A stretch of 64,000 nucleotides of DNA from Turbatrix aceti. Taxonomy: Eukaryota > Nematoda > Chromadorea > Rhabditida > Panagrolaimidae. How positions within the stretch are numbered: position 1 is the stretch's first letter; every line of letters starts with the position of its first letter. The position numbers and the translations under genes are program-made. The notes under the pieces were generated by a model. The model was not told the origin of the DNA. It made no database searches and worked only from the letters and a program-made list of their open reading frames with translations. Of this stretch, positions 12,937-24,309 are shown piece by piece. The DNA lies in assembly GCA_963969345.1 (NCBI GenBank), contig OZ017770.1:5279246-5343245 (forward strand). The letters run 5' to 3'.

Positions 12937-14378
12937 TCAGTATGCGTCAGGGCATGACTTGTCTTCTAAAAGACTGTCAAAAGTTAGAAATATGCTTCTG
13001 ACGCTCACCGTATTATTAAACACTGGCTGTGGAAACAAATGTCCTTTTTCTTCTTCTTCTTGAAAGTTTATGCACGGAATCCAACGAAATGCATACCGGA
13101 AGCCAACACGAAAGCTACAAATAAATCTATTAAAATCAAATCATATCTGCAGACTTACCGGACGTTGAAATAACAGTAAATTATAGGGTTATAGGCACAC
13201 GCACTCATCGCCATCCAGTAAAATAAAATATAGCTGTATGATGCAATCAAATAACGCGCAAGAAATAAATGATACATTTGATATGGCAGCCAACAAATCA
13301 TAAAAATTAACACAATGGAGCCTAGCATTTTGATGACCTGAAATTATAATTGCGTCAGATTTAAATATTTTATTAGGTATCACAAGCCTTTCTTTTTGCC
13401 CGCATTTGCTGGGGCGCCTGGGTGACATCTAGGTTTGCAAACAACGAGTTTCGACGAAACGTTCGAATTATTTTTCCGTACATGAGAGCAAGTACAATTA
13501 AGGGTATTACGTATTGGACCGCAAAAAGGAAGTATTCGTATCTAAAACAGGGTGTTCGTTTTTTTTGCGTTCATCTGTGCGAATAAAAAACGTACAAATA
13601 CTTATATTTGAATTCATTGTGGCATATAGTGTGTACTTGTAATTGTTTTTTTGGAATAGAGTAAAAATAGTTTTTGCTAATACGTGCCGGCAAAGCTACG
13701 GGTAGTGCGATAATGCTTGCTAACATCCAGATTCCTAGTATTGTTAAAATCGTACAACGTTTTCCCAATTGACGCTTCCGCAGAGGACTAACAACTGCCG
13801 CACATCTAAAACACAGCATTCAATATTAAGGATGTTAGTTCAAATAGATTACCTGTCCCAACTTATCACCATCATTGTAAAAACGGAAACGCAGGTCGGG
13901 GCAACTCCGAAAAAGTTGTTGACGGAACAGAATCTTCCAAACCACCAATCGTAATACAAATTGTATGACCATGTTGACCCTGCGTTCAGAAGCGCCATAA
14001 GAAAATCAGCAAACGCCATATTGAAGAGAAAAAAATTGAAACTTCGTCGCATTACCTAAAAATCGAAGATCAAATATGATTGGGATAAAAATATTTTTTT
14101 CACTTGGGTAAAAATGATACCTTGGAGTATATAATAATCCACATGACAACGGCATTGCCAATCAGGGCCGTTATTATCAATAGAGTAAACCCTGTTGCTA
14201 CCAGAATCTGCACCGGTAAAGAATGCGTGATAGGAAACTCTTCGCAGCGTAAATCAATAAACGGTTGGATGGATGATGATGGATGGGTACAGATATACTT
14301 GGCCATATTAATCGAGGTGTCTTCATTGCTTTCGTTTTTGGAATAATTCATTAGATGTCCATGAAAGCTCCCAGACAT
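12937..14378 (-). CDS. Tachykinin (neurokinin)-type rhodopsin-family neuropeptide receptor
   Basis: Seven-helix receptor of 391 residues. Exons on the minus strand: 14121-14378, 13853-14055, 13602-13805, 13388-13541, 13159-13337, 12937-13114. The N-terminus carries N-glycosylation sequons (NYS, NES). TM1 contains GNAVVMW; TM2 contains NMAFADFLMALLN; TM3 ends in SWDRC, where most receptors have DRY; TM6 is ICWLPYQMYHLF; TM7 is AYNPIIYCYFN, followed by the juxtamembrane RFRVGFRYAFRW typical of neurokinin receptors. The cytoplasmic tail is short and ends with an acidic stretch. The intron after 13388 begins with GC. A poly(A) signal on this strand lies at 12758-12763. It converges with the class B receptor. 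The neurokinin-like assignment rests on TM6-TM7 and the loop motif AKRK; the ligand is unknown. Confidence 0.85.
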
Positions 14379-17300
14379 CCCGCTTCAAGCCTTCTAAAAC
14401 ATTCGTGCATGTAAAAACACAACATCCGAGAGAGGGTTTCCGAGAATGTTTCCAAAACGTTAAACAAAAAGACACGAAGGAACAAACTTTATAATGATGA
14501 ATTACTCATAGAAAAATAAAAACAACAAATTGAAATATTATAAAAAATGCATTATTATGAATATTATTAAAAAAAATTGTTTGCGCGAAACAACAAACTC
14601 CGCCTTATTAAAAAGCAACAAAACTTTAGTTAAACTTAAATTGAATTTTGCAAGTTTGTTAAATTCATGTGTAAACAAAATTCTTTGGCGTAATATATGA
14701 ACCGTATCAACAAGTCAACGATTTCTGGCATAAATCATTTTATACAAATACATCGGGTGCACATTAAAAAATATACAAACATGCGTTAATTGCATTTTAG
14801 ATTTACAATCCGGTAAAAAGAAGCAACAATGTTCGTAGATTGAAACTCTTCCCAGATTCCTTAGCGTACGTATTACAACAAAATATGCATAGTGTTGCAA
14901 AATTCAGATTTTTTATTCTTGGCAGCAGGAAAATTTAAAACAAAATGTGCAAATAGTATAAATAACTATCGATAATAGGTAACTTCGAATACGGAATAAG
15001 ATTTTACCTATTGTTAAAAGAACAATTACCTTTTAAGTCGTCACGCCTTTTAAAAAGGTATAATCTATTAACGTAAATACTTTTGTGAATGAAGTTAAAA
15101 TACCTTTTCAAAACGGTTTTTTCACTATTTAGAACAAAAAAAATTAATTCGACATGCCAATGTGTTGACAGGTTAAACAAACAAAGCATCCAAAATCTTG
15201 AACGAGTGTTTTCTTTCTGAATAAATGTTTAATGTCTACGACTCTTGATGGCCATTCTCAGTGTTGTACATATAGTGTAATACACAAAAAAAAGGAATAG
15301 CAATGCTGATTTCAGGGGATACAGAATTTTTTTATCTCAACATTTTTAATGAGAAAAAAACAATACATCAATTTTAAATGCAAATTAAACAAATTCAGAT
15401 TAATATTCGTTGACACATCCTAAAAGAGTCTAAATGGCTCTGCATTTTTTTCTTCTGATACGTATAAAAAGTAATTCAATTTAGCCATACGTATAATTAA
15501 TAAATTGAACAACGAAAATCCGTTATAGAAAATATATCAAAATAGATGTGCATCCAATAAGCGCAAAATTTGAGTCTGGATTTGACACCTTTTTTGGTTA
15601 TCAAAAGAAGAGCTATGGTTAAAACAAGTGAACAATAAATTACAAATCTGCAACATCTGTACATACAATAATGAAAAGAAAAAACAATTTCAGCATAATT
15701 TAACAATGAAATCGTTTGTTTTCCAAAATAGTACAACAGTTTTTAAATTTGGGAGGAAGAAACACATTTACATTTATTTTAATGCTGGAAGGCTCTAAAT
15801 TTTCGTTTTCAATAGGACGACCATAATGTTGTGTTCTCGTCATGCTAAAAGCGACATCACAAGACAAATTACAAACGATAACGCTTTTCGTTATTATCCA
15901 CATTTCAGGTTTTGATGGCACCACCATGCTACAGTTAAACTAAGTCAGGGTAAAAGTTAATTTTACACATTGAAAAGCACTAAAAGGACTTTTGTTGAAA
16001 AAACAAATTGTAAATATTTTGTTTCAGATTCAAAAAGATAAGAGTAGTCGAAGCCCTAGGTTATTATTTTCTTTTGATAAGATGACGTGCCTCAAGTAGC
16101 ATTAGCAAGTGATGCATTTAATTGTCGAGACTTTTTTTAAGTGCAGGAACGCACGGTTCCGACCGCGGTCTTACATTATTTATGACAATTTCAAAAGCCA
16201 TCGGATAGATTTTTGGTTTATTATCAGAAATATAAAAAATCACCAGCCCTGACCGGGCTGATGGATTTTAAGATAGTGTTGGTTAACAAAAAACTCGCAC
16301 GGGAATAAAATGTTATTTTTTAATAAGTAGTTCTGAGCGACCATACTATACATTTTCTGCTTAAACCATTTGCATTTTTCATGCCATTTTGTAATATGAT
16401 AACAAAATTAAGAAATCGCATAAACTTCAGTTTTTTGCAGGTTTTTTTAAAGGGCATATCTTTCGGATAGTTTTTTCCCGTATTTTGTTAAAAAAAACAT
16501 TTTAAATTCAAAATATTCTCAGTTTTATTTGTTCAATACACAAATATCAATCTATCGCAAATTGTGGCGATTACGGTTTTCACAGACAGTTTTTTTTTTA
16601 ATTTTGTCGGTTTAATCGGATTTTGTATATCATTTTTAAGTCACATGCAAAAGATTTGTACGTCATAATTGTTTGAAGTTCATATATATATATTTAGTAT
16701 AAATATAAGTTAATCAGCAATACAACGCGTACTTCAGTCAGTAATCGTGTTTTTCACGTCATTATTTTGTGATCCAGGTTTCTTAGCATTGAGAACTCAA
16801 CCTTCGTCATCGGATTAGAACACCTTGGTTTCGAGACAAGAATTTTCTTCGTAAGCGACTCCACAACAATACTTAAAACCACAAAAAAATGAAATACTGA
16901 TAGTTGTACAATCACTTTTTACTGACGCACTATGCAAAAAAAAAACAAAATTCATATTGACGTCGGCAAAAAATAGAATAGACGGGGATTTTCAATTATC
17001 TAGCACTAAATCACCACTTTTAGCATAAATATTATTATTTTAATATTTTTTCAAAACCATTTTTTGGTTTTACTGATTTCAAGAGTGATAAAACGAAGCA
17101 GAAGGTAGTATTTGTATTACGAATAACATTTATTTTTCACACGGAATATGAAATATTTTACAGAAAAAAATATATTATGCTTTCATTTAGATGAAGATCC
17201 ACATCACTGAGTTGTGGAAGAAAAAGGTTACCACATAGATGTTGTATTTATATGTATATGGTATCAGAAAGCATTTTAGAGAAAATGAAATGTTAAATAG

Positions 17301-18940
17301 TTTGTGCAAAGAACAGTTTGAATCAGTTTTCTACTATATTGGTGCCGTATTTTTGATCAGTGTTGCTCAAAAATGTTAAAAATGAAGTTCAAATCACTCC
17401 GAAACAAATTTTTTCGTCATATTCAATCAGATGTTTACTATTTTTGTGTTTTTTCAACACATAAGAAAAAAATTCATCATGTATTTGCAAAAATATGTCA
17501 TTTTTTTGAATTCACAGAGATGCAAATTTGATGTTTCAATCAGATCATCAAATTAGTCATTTGATATCCAAACTGCAATCTGCCGCTTCAGATATCCTCT
17601 TTAAATGGCACTTTGGAGAACTCCGAATACCTGACAAATCACCTGTTGGATGAAACCTCAGGACAATTGTATTAAATGTAATATCATTGGAAGCATAACT
17701 GAATTGTGAAATCGTTTTCAACATCTGCATGTTTTTTTTTCAAATCGTACAGCAATAAACTCGTCTACCCTGGATGCAATTTGGCACGCTAGGTTTGTCT
17801 CGGCGTCAGACCACCTTGAGGCTATTCAGGGTTGGGCCCAGCATTTTTTTTCAATATTTGTTTTTTTCAGAAACCTGAAATTTAATTTCCGGGAAACAAA
17901 ACCGGGTGGAAAGGTATCCATCGTCAAGTTATTACGTCCCTATCCTAAAATCGTTCTTCAAGGCGAACAAAAAACGCTAAAAAAATGTGAGGGGAGCCAA
18001 AGAATTTTTTTAAGGTTAGCATAAATTTTTTTTTTCAAAAATGTAGTGCAGGAAGAAAGTAAATTGAATGTTTAGTACCCCATTGCTAAAGTAAAAAATT
18101 GTTGGCACTTTACACCTTTTAGCCTCGTGCCGAGCAAAATTCTGCCCTAAAAGATGTGCCGAAATTGCAACGAGCATTGCGTCTGCGGAGTGGATTCCTG
18201 CTAAACAATAAATATACACTTTGTTACCCCAATTTTGATCTGTCGGTTCGATGTAACATCGGCTGTCCGTTATAACCATCGTGCATGAGTGATATCAGTA
18301 ATCCATCATGTTTTCCTACTGAGATCGATTTTATACATCAATCTGCTAACAAACCAGGAGAGTCGAAAATTGCTCTACAGCGTTTAGTAGAAAATGTTAC
18401 ATGCCATAACCGACAAAAAATGCGTGCTAGATGAAAAAATGCAGACAACGCAATGCGGCATTAACGATGCATGCAGATTCTTCATCCGCATTTTTTGTTC
18501 TTTTTGTCATTATCGACCGCTTAAAATAAAAGTATTTTTATTCCTGATACAAAATGGAAAGAAGTGCAATTGAGGGAAGTGTTACTGAGCATGTTATTCC
18601 TTTCTAGTATGCGCTTTCTTTTTGACCACGCGTTCTTGTGTTTGTGTCGTGCTAAGACCAGTGCCATAAGTAAAAGAATTTTAACAGTTTGGATGGATGA
18701 CGCTTGTCAATTTGCTGGCTTTAGTTCGTTCAAATGGCTAACTGAGAAGACCGATTATAATTACTCGGGCAATGTTTTTTTCGTTTTCATATGTTCCGCC
18801 TGCTTGTAGGTGCGTCTCGCCATAAGATTTTCTCAGGCGTATTTCTCGTTTCAGTACCGATTTTGGTGTGGTCGCACTTGCGGATTTTGCCTTGTTTGAG
18901 TTGTCGCGGGACGCTTGCTACTTTATATCGTGTTTTTCAG
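14379..18940. other. large AT-rich intergenic region
   Basis: About 4.5 kb of A/T-rich sequence with many homopolymer runs and short open frames on both strands; none shows codon structure or a motif I recognise. One segment, 17872-18023, is open for some 48 codons after a TTTTTTTCAG acceptor and ends in a stop. It could be a stray exon, but no partner exon was found. The region probably holds promoters for the flanking divergent genes (receptor on minus, KCTD on plus). Confidence 0.5.
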
Positions 18941-18947
18941 TTGTGTC

Positions 18948-19849
18948 ATGAATGGCGAACAAGTTTGTGACACCAATCAAAAGACCTCCAACGTTCCACC
19001 GGGCTGGATTAAGCTCAACGTAGGCGGAAAGGTTAGGCAAAATTGTATTCCAAGTTTAAGATGCAATTTATATTTTTTTTAGCTATTCATGACTCACAGA
19101 CAGACGCTCAACCGCGAGGAAAATTCATTCCTTTCCCGTCTTTGCCAAGAAAAAAATCGACTGCCGAGCGATCGAGTGAGTTTTTGACAGAAAATGAAAT
19201 GATGTTTGGCAACACACAAACGTTCAGGATAGTGATGGTGCTTATTTGATTGACCGGGACCCTGACTATTTTTCCTCTGTTTTGAACTACTTACGCCACG
19301 GGAAACTAATTCTCGACCGTGAACTTTCAGAAGAAGGTTTGTTTACGTTACCAAAGTGAAAGCTACAATTTTCATATGTTTCAGGACTTCTCGAAGAAGC
19401 CGAGTTTTATAACATGCCAGGCTTGATAAATCTCTGCAACGAGAAAATTTCCAAGCGCGACAAGCCAAAGGTGAGTACTGTGCCACATTTTTACACACCT
19501 CAAGGTTTGCCCGTTTCAGAACAACATACAGCACGTCTACCGTGTACTTCAGTGTCACAGGGACGAAATAACGACCCTCGTATCTCACCTCTCAGACGGA
19601 TGGAAGTTTAAACAGGTAATTTAACCATATTGTATATCAAAAGTGTACGTATGTACATGACGTGCTTTTTTTTAGCTGGTACCCATCAGTCTGGACAACA
19701 TGCAGCATAACGGAGAGTTTTCTCCGGAATTTGTCTGCATTGTTTCACGAGAATACATTGAAAACGAAAAAGGGCATCAGAATTATGACAGCAGTGATCG
19801 AGGACAATTCCTGCAGCAAAAAGCCATGCGTGGGTTTTGTTTTAAATAA
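18948..19849 (+). CDS. KCTD5: KCTD2/5/17 (insomniac)-type BTB adaptor of Cullin-3 ubiquitin ligase
   Basis: Cytosolic substrate adaptor for Cullin-3 E3 ligase in the family of vertebrate KCTD2/5/17 and fly insomniac. Six exons: 18948-19031, 19083-19175, 19228-19336, 19385-19470, 19520-19615, 19676-19849, giving 213 residues. The T1-type BTB/POZ domain shows [37 protein letters not shown] and [12 protein letters not shown]. The C-terminal half has the subfamily mark HVYRVLQC and [12 protein letters not shown]. The ATG lies 7 nt after a TTTTTCAG at 18940, which looks like a trans-splice acceptor, so this start is preferred. The very last residues read into a run that may be intron or tail. AATAAA lies at 20131-20136. 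Closest alternatives are other KCTD proteins, but HVYRVLQC plus DGWKF argue for this group. Confidence 0.9.
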
Positions 19850-21200
19850 TGTTGAATTTTGCAAGATAGATGTATTTTTAAATTTATTCTCTAGGGCCAA
19901 TGCGATTTTTTTGACCTTACTGACATCGTTGCTTATTCCCGGTACGCATTGGCAATTAATTTTTCCATTTTTATCTCAGTCCAAGGGGCAAAAAAGATTT
20001 TTTTACAATGAATTAGATGCTGTACTTTGCTTAATCTTTGCTATTTAAAACAAACAAACAGCGATTCATGTCGACGATAAAAAACATTGTTAAAAAGTTC
20101 GCCAAACAAATTTTAAGAAATCGTTTGTTGAATAAAGGTTGTAAACAAATTTGCAAAAAAAAATCGTCTAGAAGTGCGAATTTCATATAAAAACTGTCAG
20201 AAGGAAGCCAAGCAATTCATCATATAATAATTTAATTTTAATATTGTATTTCAGAAAACTGACGGACATCACTCAGCCTCCATTCCATCTTGAAGTGCTT
20301 TCTTTAGTGTGAAAAATTGAATTATTGTGTGGATTCAATTAATTAATATTTTTTCGGCATTGTGCCATTTTATTAAAAAAAATTATAGACTCATTTTTGT
20401 TCCAAGTTTTATATTTCGCAATAATTAAATTATTTTTGTACTTTTTTTTGCCGATCTCGGGGTCATGTCATTGTTTTTCTTGTTCTTTTGTACATTCGCA
20501 TCATGTCTTTGTCAAACATACGTACGCCATACTGTGTGCTGTGAAAAAAAAAGACATGCATTTTGTATGTCGTCAATGCAGATGCTTGTCTTACCAACTG
20601 ATATTGTTAAAGTTCGAATCGGATTATTAGATATCTGAATATTCATTCTCTCATGCACTTGAAATTTATTTTTTTTAGTATTAATTGCATGTTGAAAAAT
20701 TTTAATGAAAGTTGAAAATAAATGAGTTAATATTTATTTTGTCACGTGTTTGGGATCAGATGGCAGAAATAAACAAGTAGAAAAGGACTTTAAAATGACT
20801 AATGAACAAAATAATTTTTTTTACACAATATTTGAAGAAACATATCTGTATAATACAGTCTCATCCGGCTTTAAACAGATATTCAAAAACACCTTGATTT
20901 CAGTAGTATCCGATCAGCGTACGTGCATTTGTAAGGATAAAAAATATCCCAAGATAAAACTGTTAAAAGTATTGGAATACGTTTTCATTTTCAACATTAC
21001 AGTATCAATACAAACAAAATCAATGAATCATGGGCAAATATTATCCAAGGTATTTGTACGGTTTGCATTTGAAAGGATGTCAAACGCGTAAACCTTTTCA
21101 AGGTGAAAGAAGCCAAGGGGTTGGGGCATTGAGGTTTGAATCATTTGCAAAGCAACGCAGGAAATAGCATTGCTGAATTCATCAGTACTTCGAAGTTCGA
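19850..21200. other. 3' flank and AT-rich intergenic stretch
   Basis: Contains the KCTD poly(A) signal at about 20131. A frame on the plus strand, 20750-21091, stays open for 113 codons, but it is lysine/asparagine/phenylalanine-rich, as chance frames in AT-rich DNA are, and has no recognisable motif. No gene is called. Confidence 0.45.
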
Positions 21201-21204
21201 ACGA

Positions 21205-22405
21205 TGCCTGACCGTACTGTGGTGACTGCGATCATTTTTCTGAGTTTTTTGTCACTAGCTGCATCATGTTCATCAACATTTTTTCTAAAAGGTATCTGAC
21301 AGCTTTGTTGGAAAGTAGATTGTACTATTTTTGTTTTACAGACGATGACCATTTATTTGACAACGTTTTCAACGCTTCTGAAAGTGACATGAACGACACA
21401 GAGATTCTAGAACCTCTGGCACCAAAAAGTCTCGTTCCACAGACAACAGTATCGCCGCTTCGCTCGCAATCCCTCGCGGCAATGCCATCTTCAGTTCTTA
21501 GTTCCAAATCGGAACAGTCACTAAAGACGTTTCATTCCAAGACACTTTTAAAGTCAAACTTTAAGTCAAATGCTGCAACACCGCCACCTAATATGAATTC
21601 TTTTTTTACGCTACCTCCTCTCAATTTGCAACCTCTTCCGACTATGATACCTCCTGTGCTTCCCACTATTCCTTCGCTGTCACAGAGTTTGAAATCGCTT
21701 CCAATGTTTCAATTACCAAGACAAAATAATCTTTTTGGCAACTTAAAAGCTCAAAAATTAATGCCTTTTGGTAAACACAGCGACTTCACACCTCGACTAC
21801 TTGTCAACCCAACATGGCGTTTTCACTTTTCGCCTCCCGTTAGCTGGACGTACTGCTTCGTGCTCTGCGGTAGCGGAGATCAGGCCATTGATGCCGAAAA
21901 TGCATTGGACAACGCTTTAGTTGACGTTGCAACTGCTGTAGGTCCCAAAAAAGTTTAGCAACAAACGACAAATTTTACAGCTCAGTGAAGCGACAACAAA
22001 GATGCAGCTCTCGCCAATTCCTGAAGATAAAATCAAGCTTCGCTTTGTTCCGCAAAATGCGTTGCTAGAAGAATTTGGCAATTACTTTGATCGTCAGGAG
22101 ACACGGTATCGTGTCGTGAGAGGAGCTGTGCGATACAGTTACACCAAAGACGCGCAGAATGACATCAAGGAAAATATCATGGAGGTTGTTTTTCTATTCA
22201 TAATAATGATTACGAATGCTAAAAACGTCGTGAATTGCAGATGGATGTTGTGATTCACTTGTCTGTGGCTTACACGGAAAAAATATGGAAATCCCTGGCT
22301 TCCGAAATGGCGACTTATCTCACAAATGAAAAATACATGTTCATTAAGTCTCCTCCACAATTAGTGTCGTATTCCGTTTATGAGCATTCACTTTTCTTTT
22401 TGTGA
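21205..22405 (+). CDS. unrecognised, probably secreted protein with Ser/Pro/Leu-rich middle
   Basis: I do not recognise the family. Exon 2 (21342-21937), exon 3 (21981-22184) and exon 4 (22241-22405) join in phase. The first exon is read from an ATG near 21205 to 21291. Its end (FLSLAASC...TFFLK) resembles a signal peptide, but I could not verify the frame of the first few codons. The middle, about 120 residues, is rich in Ser, Pro, Leu, Gln and Met (PPLNLQPLPTMIPPVLPTIP). It is followed by a more structured region (LRFVPQNALLEEFGNYFDRQE, then a segment beginning MDVVIHLSVAYTEKIW) that could be a small folded domain. The intron at 21938-21980 is only 43 nt. AATAAA at 22438 lies within the 3' region of the convergent tetraspanin gene. 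Confidence 0.6.
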
Positions 22406-22640
22406 ACGAGGTACAAATTTTGCTTTCCTTCGTCATCGAATAAATATATGGTTCGTAATTTATTTGCAAGATCAAACATAACAGTGAAATACAACGTATG
22501 GCAAATACAAACATGGGTATTAGTGATACCCTGGCAGCCTGAAAAAATAAGCGAGAAATGTGGCAGGCAGATATGATGCAATATACGCTGTCTATGACGT
22601 GCCGCCGCGCACAGGCGTGCAAAAGACGTCAACGCGGATT

Positions 22641-23720
22641 TTAATGCAAACCCAGGGGTAATAATTCACATTCCTGATTAGACTCGTTTGAATGCAATCC
22701 CGTTCTTCTTTCCTGAGTTGGCTTTTTAAAAAGTTGTCTATAGTGTATTACGGCTGTTATAATAATTGTCACCTAAAAAAGAATTTGCCCGTCCCTTCAA
22801 CATGCTAATAAAATTTTGGCCATACCTCAATGACCACGAATGCGACGAACATGGGCATAATAATGTTCACATGCTGCAGCAGCCAGTCAGAAAACATTTC
22901 TGCACAACCCTCGGTATACCACAGGTGCTTGTTCTTAGAAACTTTGCCGCAATTATGCATTGTAGTTTTGTTATAAAAAAAGGTGGCATTACAGCAGCTA
23001 TCTGGGACAAACATGTTTTTTGGCCACCTAACTGAATGATACCAATCATCATACGAATCTATGCCACAGCATTCAAGCTGTAAAGAATAAATTGGAAAGT
23101 TAATATATTCCAAGAATTGAATCAAACCTTTGACTGCATTTCGTCCCAGGTAACAGCAAGGGGTGTGAGTGCGCGGACGCTCGTATGCGTCTTATCTGTC
23201 TTTGCTGCCCCGTTCGTTGTCGATGTCTTATTAATAGTCGTTCGCAGAGCGTGCTTGACATAGGATCGAACGTCATTTTTTTCAACATAGCCCATAACAC
23301 AAATCACTGTGTGAATTATCAATAGTAGTGCCACAACTACCATGTACTGAAAATGAAAAAAATATATATAAATAAGGCGTTCACGGCCATAGGAATGCGT
23401 GGTGAATTCCACTTACAGTTCTGAGCATGAGCTTTGATCGACAAGAATCTCCTATGAAGCCGACAATGACTATAAAGATGACTAAAAAGCCAACGCTTGC
23501 CACGACTCCAACGGCGCTCATAGGTGAAAAGCTCGCGGGAACGAGCACGGAATACGAATTTTTTTCAACATGCAGCCAAACACTGAATCCAAATGACGCC
23601 CATCCAAGAAGCTATAAAATAAAAAAAAATAAAATTATTGTTTAGCAACAGACTTACCCAAAAGATAACATTTGTCACATATAGGACATGCTTATTTTTT
23701 ATTCCGAAATAATTCCTCAT
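22641..23720 (-). CDS. tetraspanin
   Basis: Four-pass membrane organiser that builds lateral protein assemblies. Minus-strand exons: 23658-23720, 23417-23611, 23128-23346, 22826-23077, 22641-22772, giving 286 residues. TM1 is split by the first intron. TM2 (VVASVGFLVIFIVIVGFIGD) and TM3 (YMVVVALLLIIHTVICVMGY) follow. The large extracellular loop contains the diagnostic LECCGIDSYDDW, PDSCC, NC and EGC cysteines, giving at least six Cys, plus N-glycosylation sequons (NAT, NKT). TM4 includes IIMPMFVAFVVIE and continues across the last intron. The cytoplasmic tail is about 30 residues. The start MRNYFGIKNKHVLYVTN fits the usual short N-terminus. A minus-strand poly(A) signal lies at 22459-22464. 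The family is certain; the subgroup is not assigned. Confidence 0.9.
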
Positions 23721-24309
23721 TCGGAATAACAATGTATCAAGTTGAGAGACGCGATTCCTGGCGTCGAAGAAATGCTCGGACACACTTTTTTTTGATTTTT
23801 TTCGCGGTGAGAGAACTTTTTCTTGTGATTTGTTTGCAACATGCTCGGATCGCCAGATACATACATCATTTACATCTAATTGATAAAATATTTTCATCTT
23901 CTAATGAGTTGTTTACGACCATTTTTTGCGTAGGTTATTAAAGTGCAGACAAGCTCTTTTTCTGTCAAAAGGACAAAATTGTGTTGCACAGGATTTTAAT
24001 GGGTCGAACAGTGAATAGTAATTTTTGCTAAAACCCCTCGCCCATTTGTACAGTATAGAAAAAAAAAAACATGTGTGCCAAAAAATAGTTATCATGTTTA
24101 CGAAACCCGCTTTTTTTCATGCGTTGGTTGACATGAGTTTATTCGGGCACGAAAATATATAGATGCAAAATGCCTTATTTTAATTCTCTACTGCCGTTAG
24201 AAAATCCCTGCCGTTCTTAGAAATAATGTACCACTCACTAGCCAGAAATGTTTTCGTACTTCTCTGTTGCTTCGAACTTTAATTTGAAGTTGTTGACACG
24301 ACAACTTCG
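23721..24309. other. AT-rich region upstream of tetraspanin
   Basis: No coding evidence. Presumably includes the tetraspanin promoter, since that gene starts at 23720 and is read leftwards. Confidence 0.4.

Noticed and set aside
20750..21091. 113-codon lysine/phenylalanine-rich frame
   Set aside because: Typical chance frame in AT-rich DNA; no acceptor, leader or motif.
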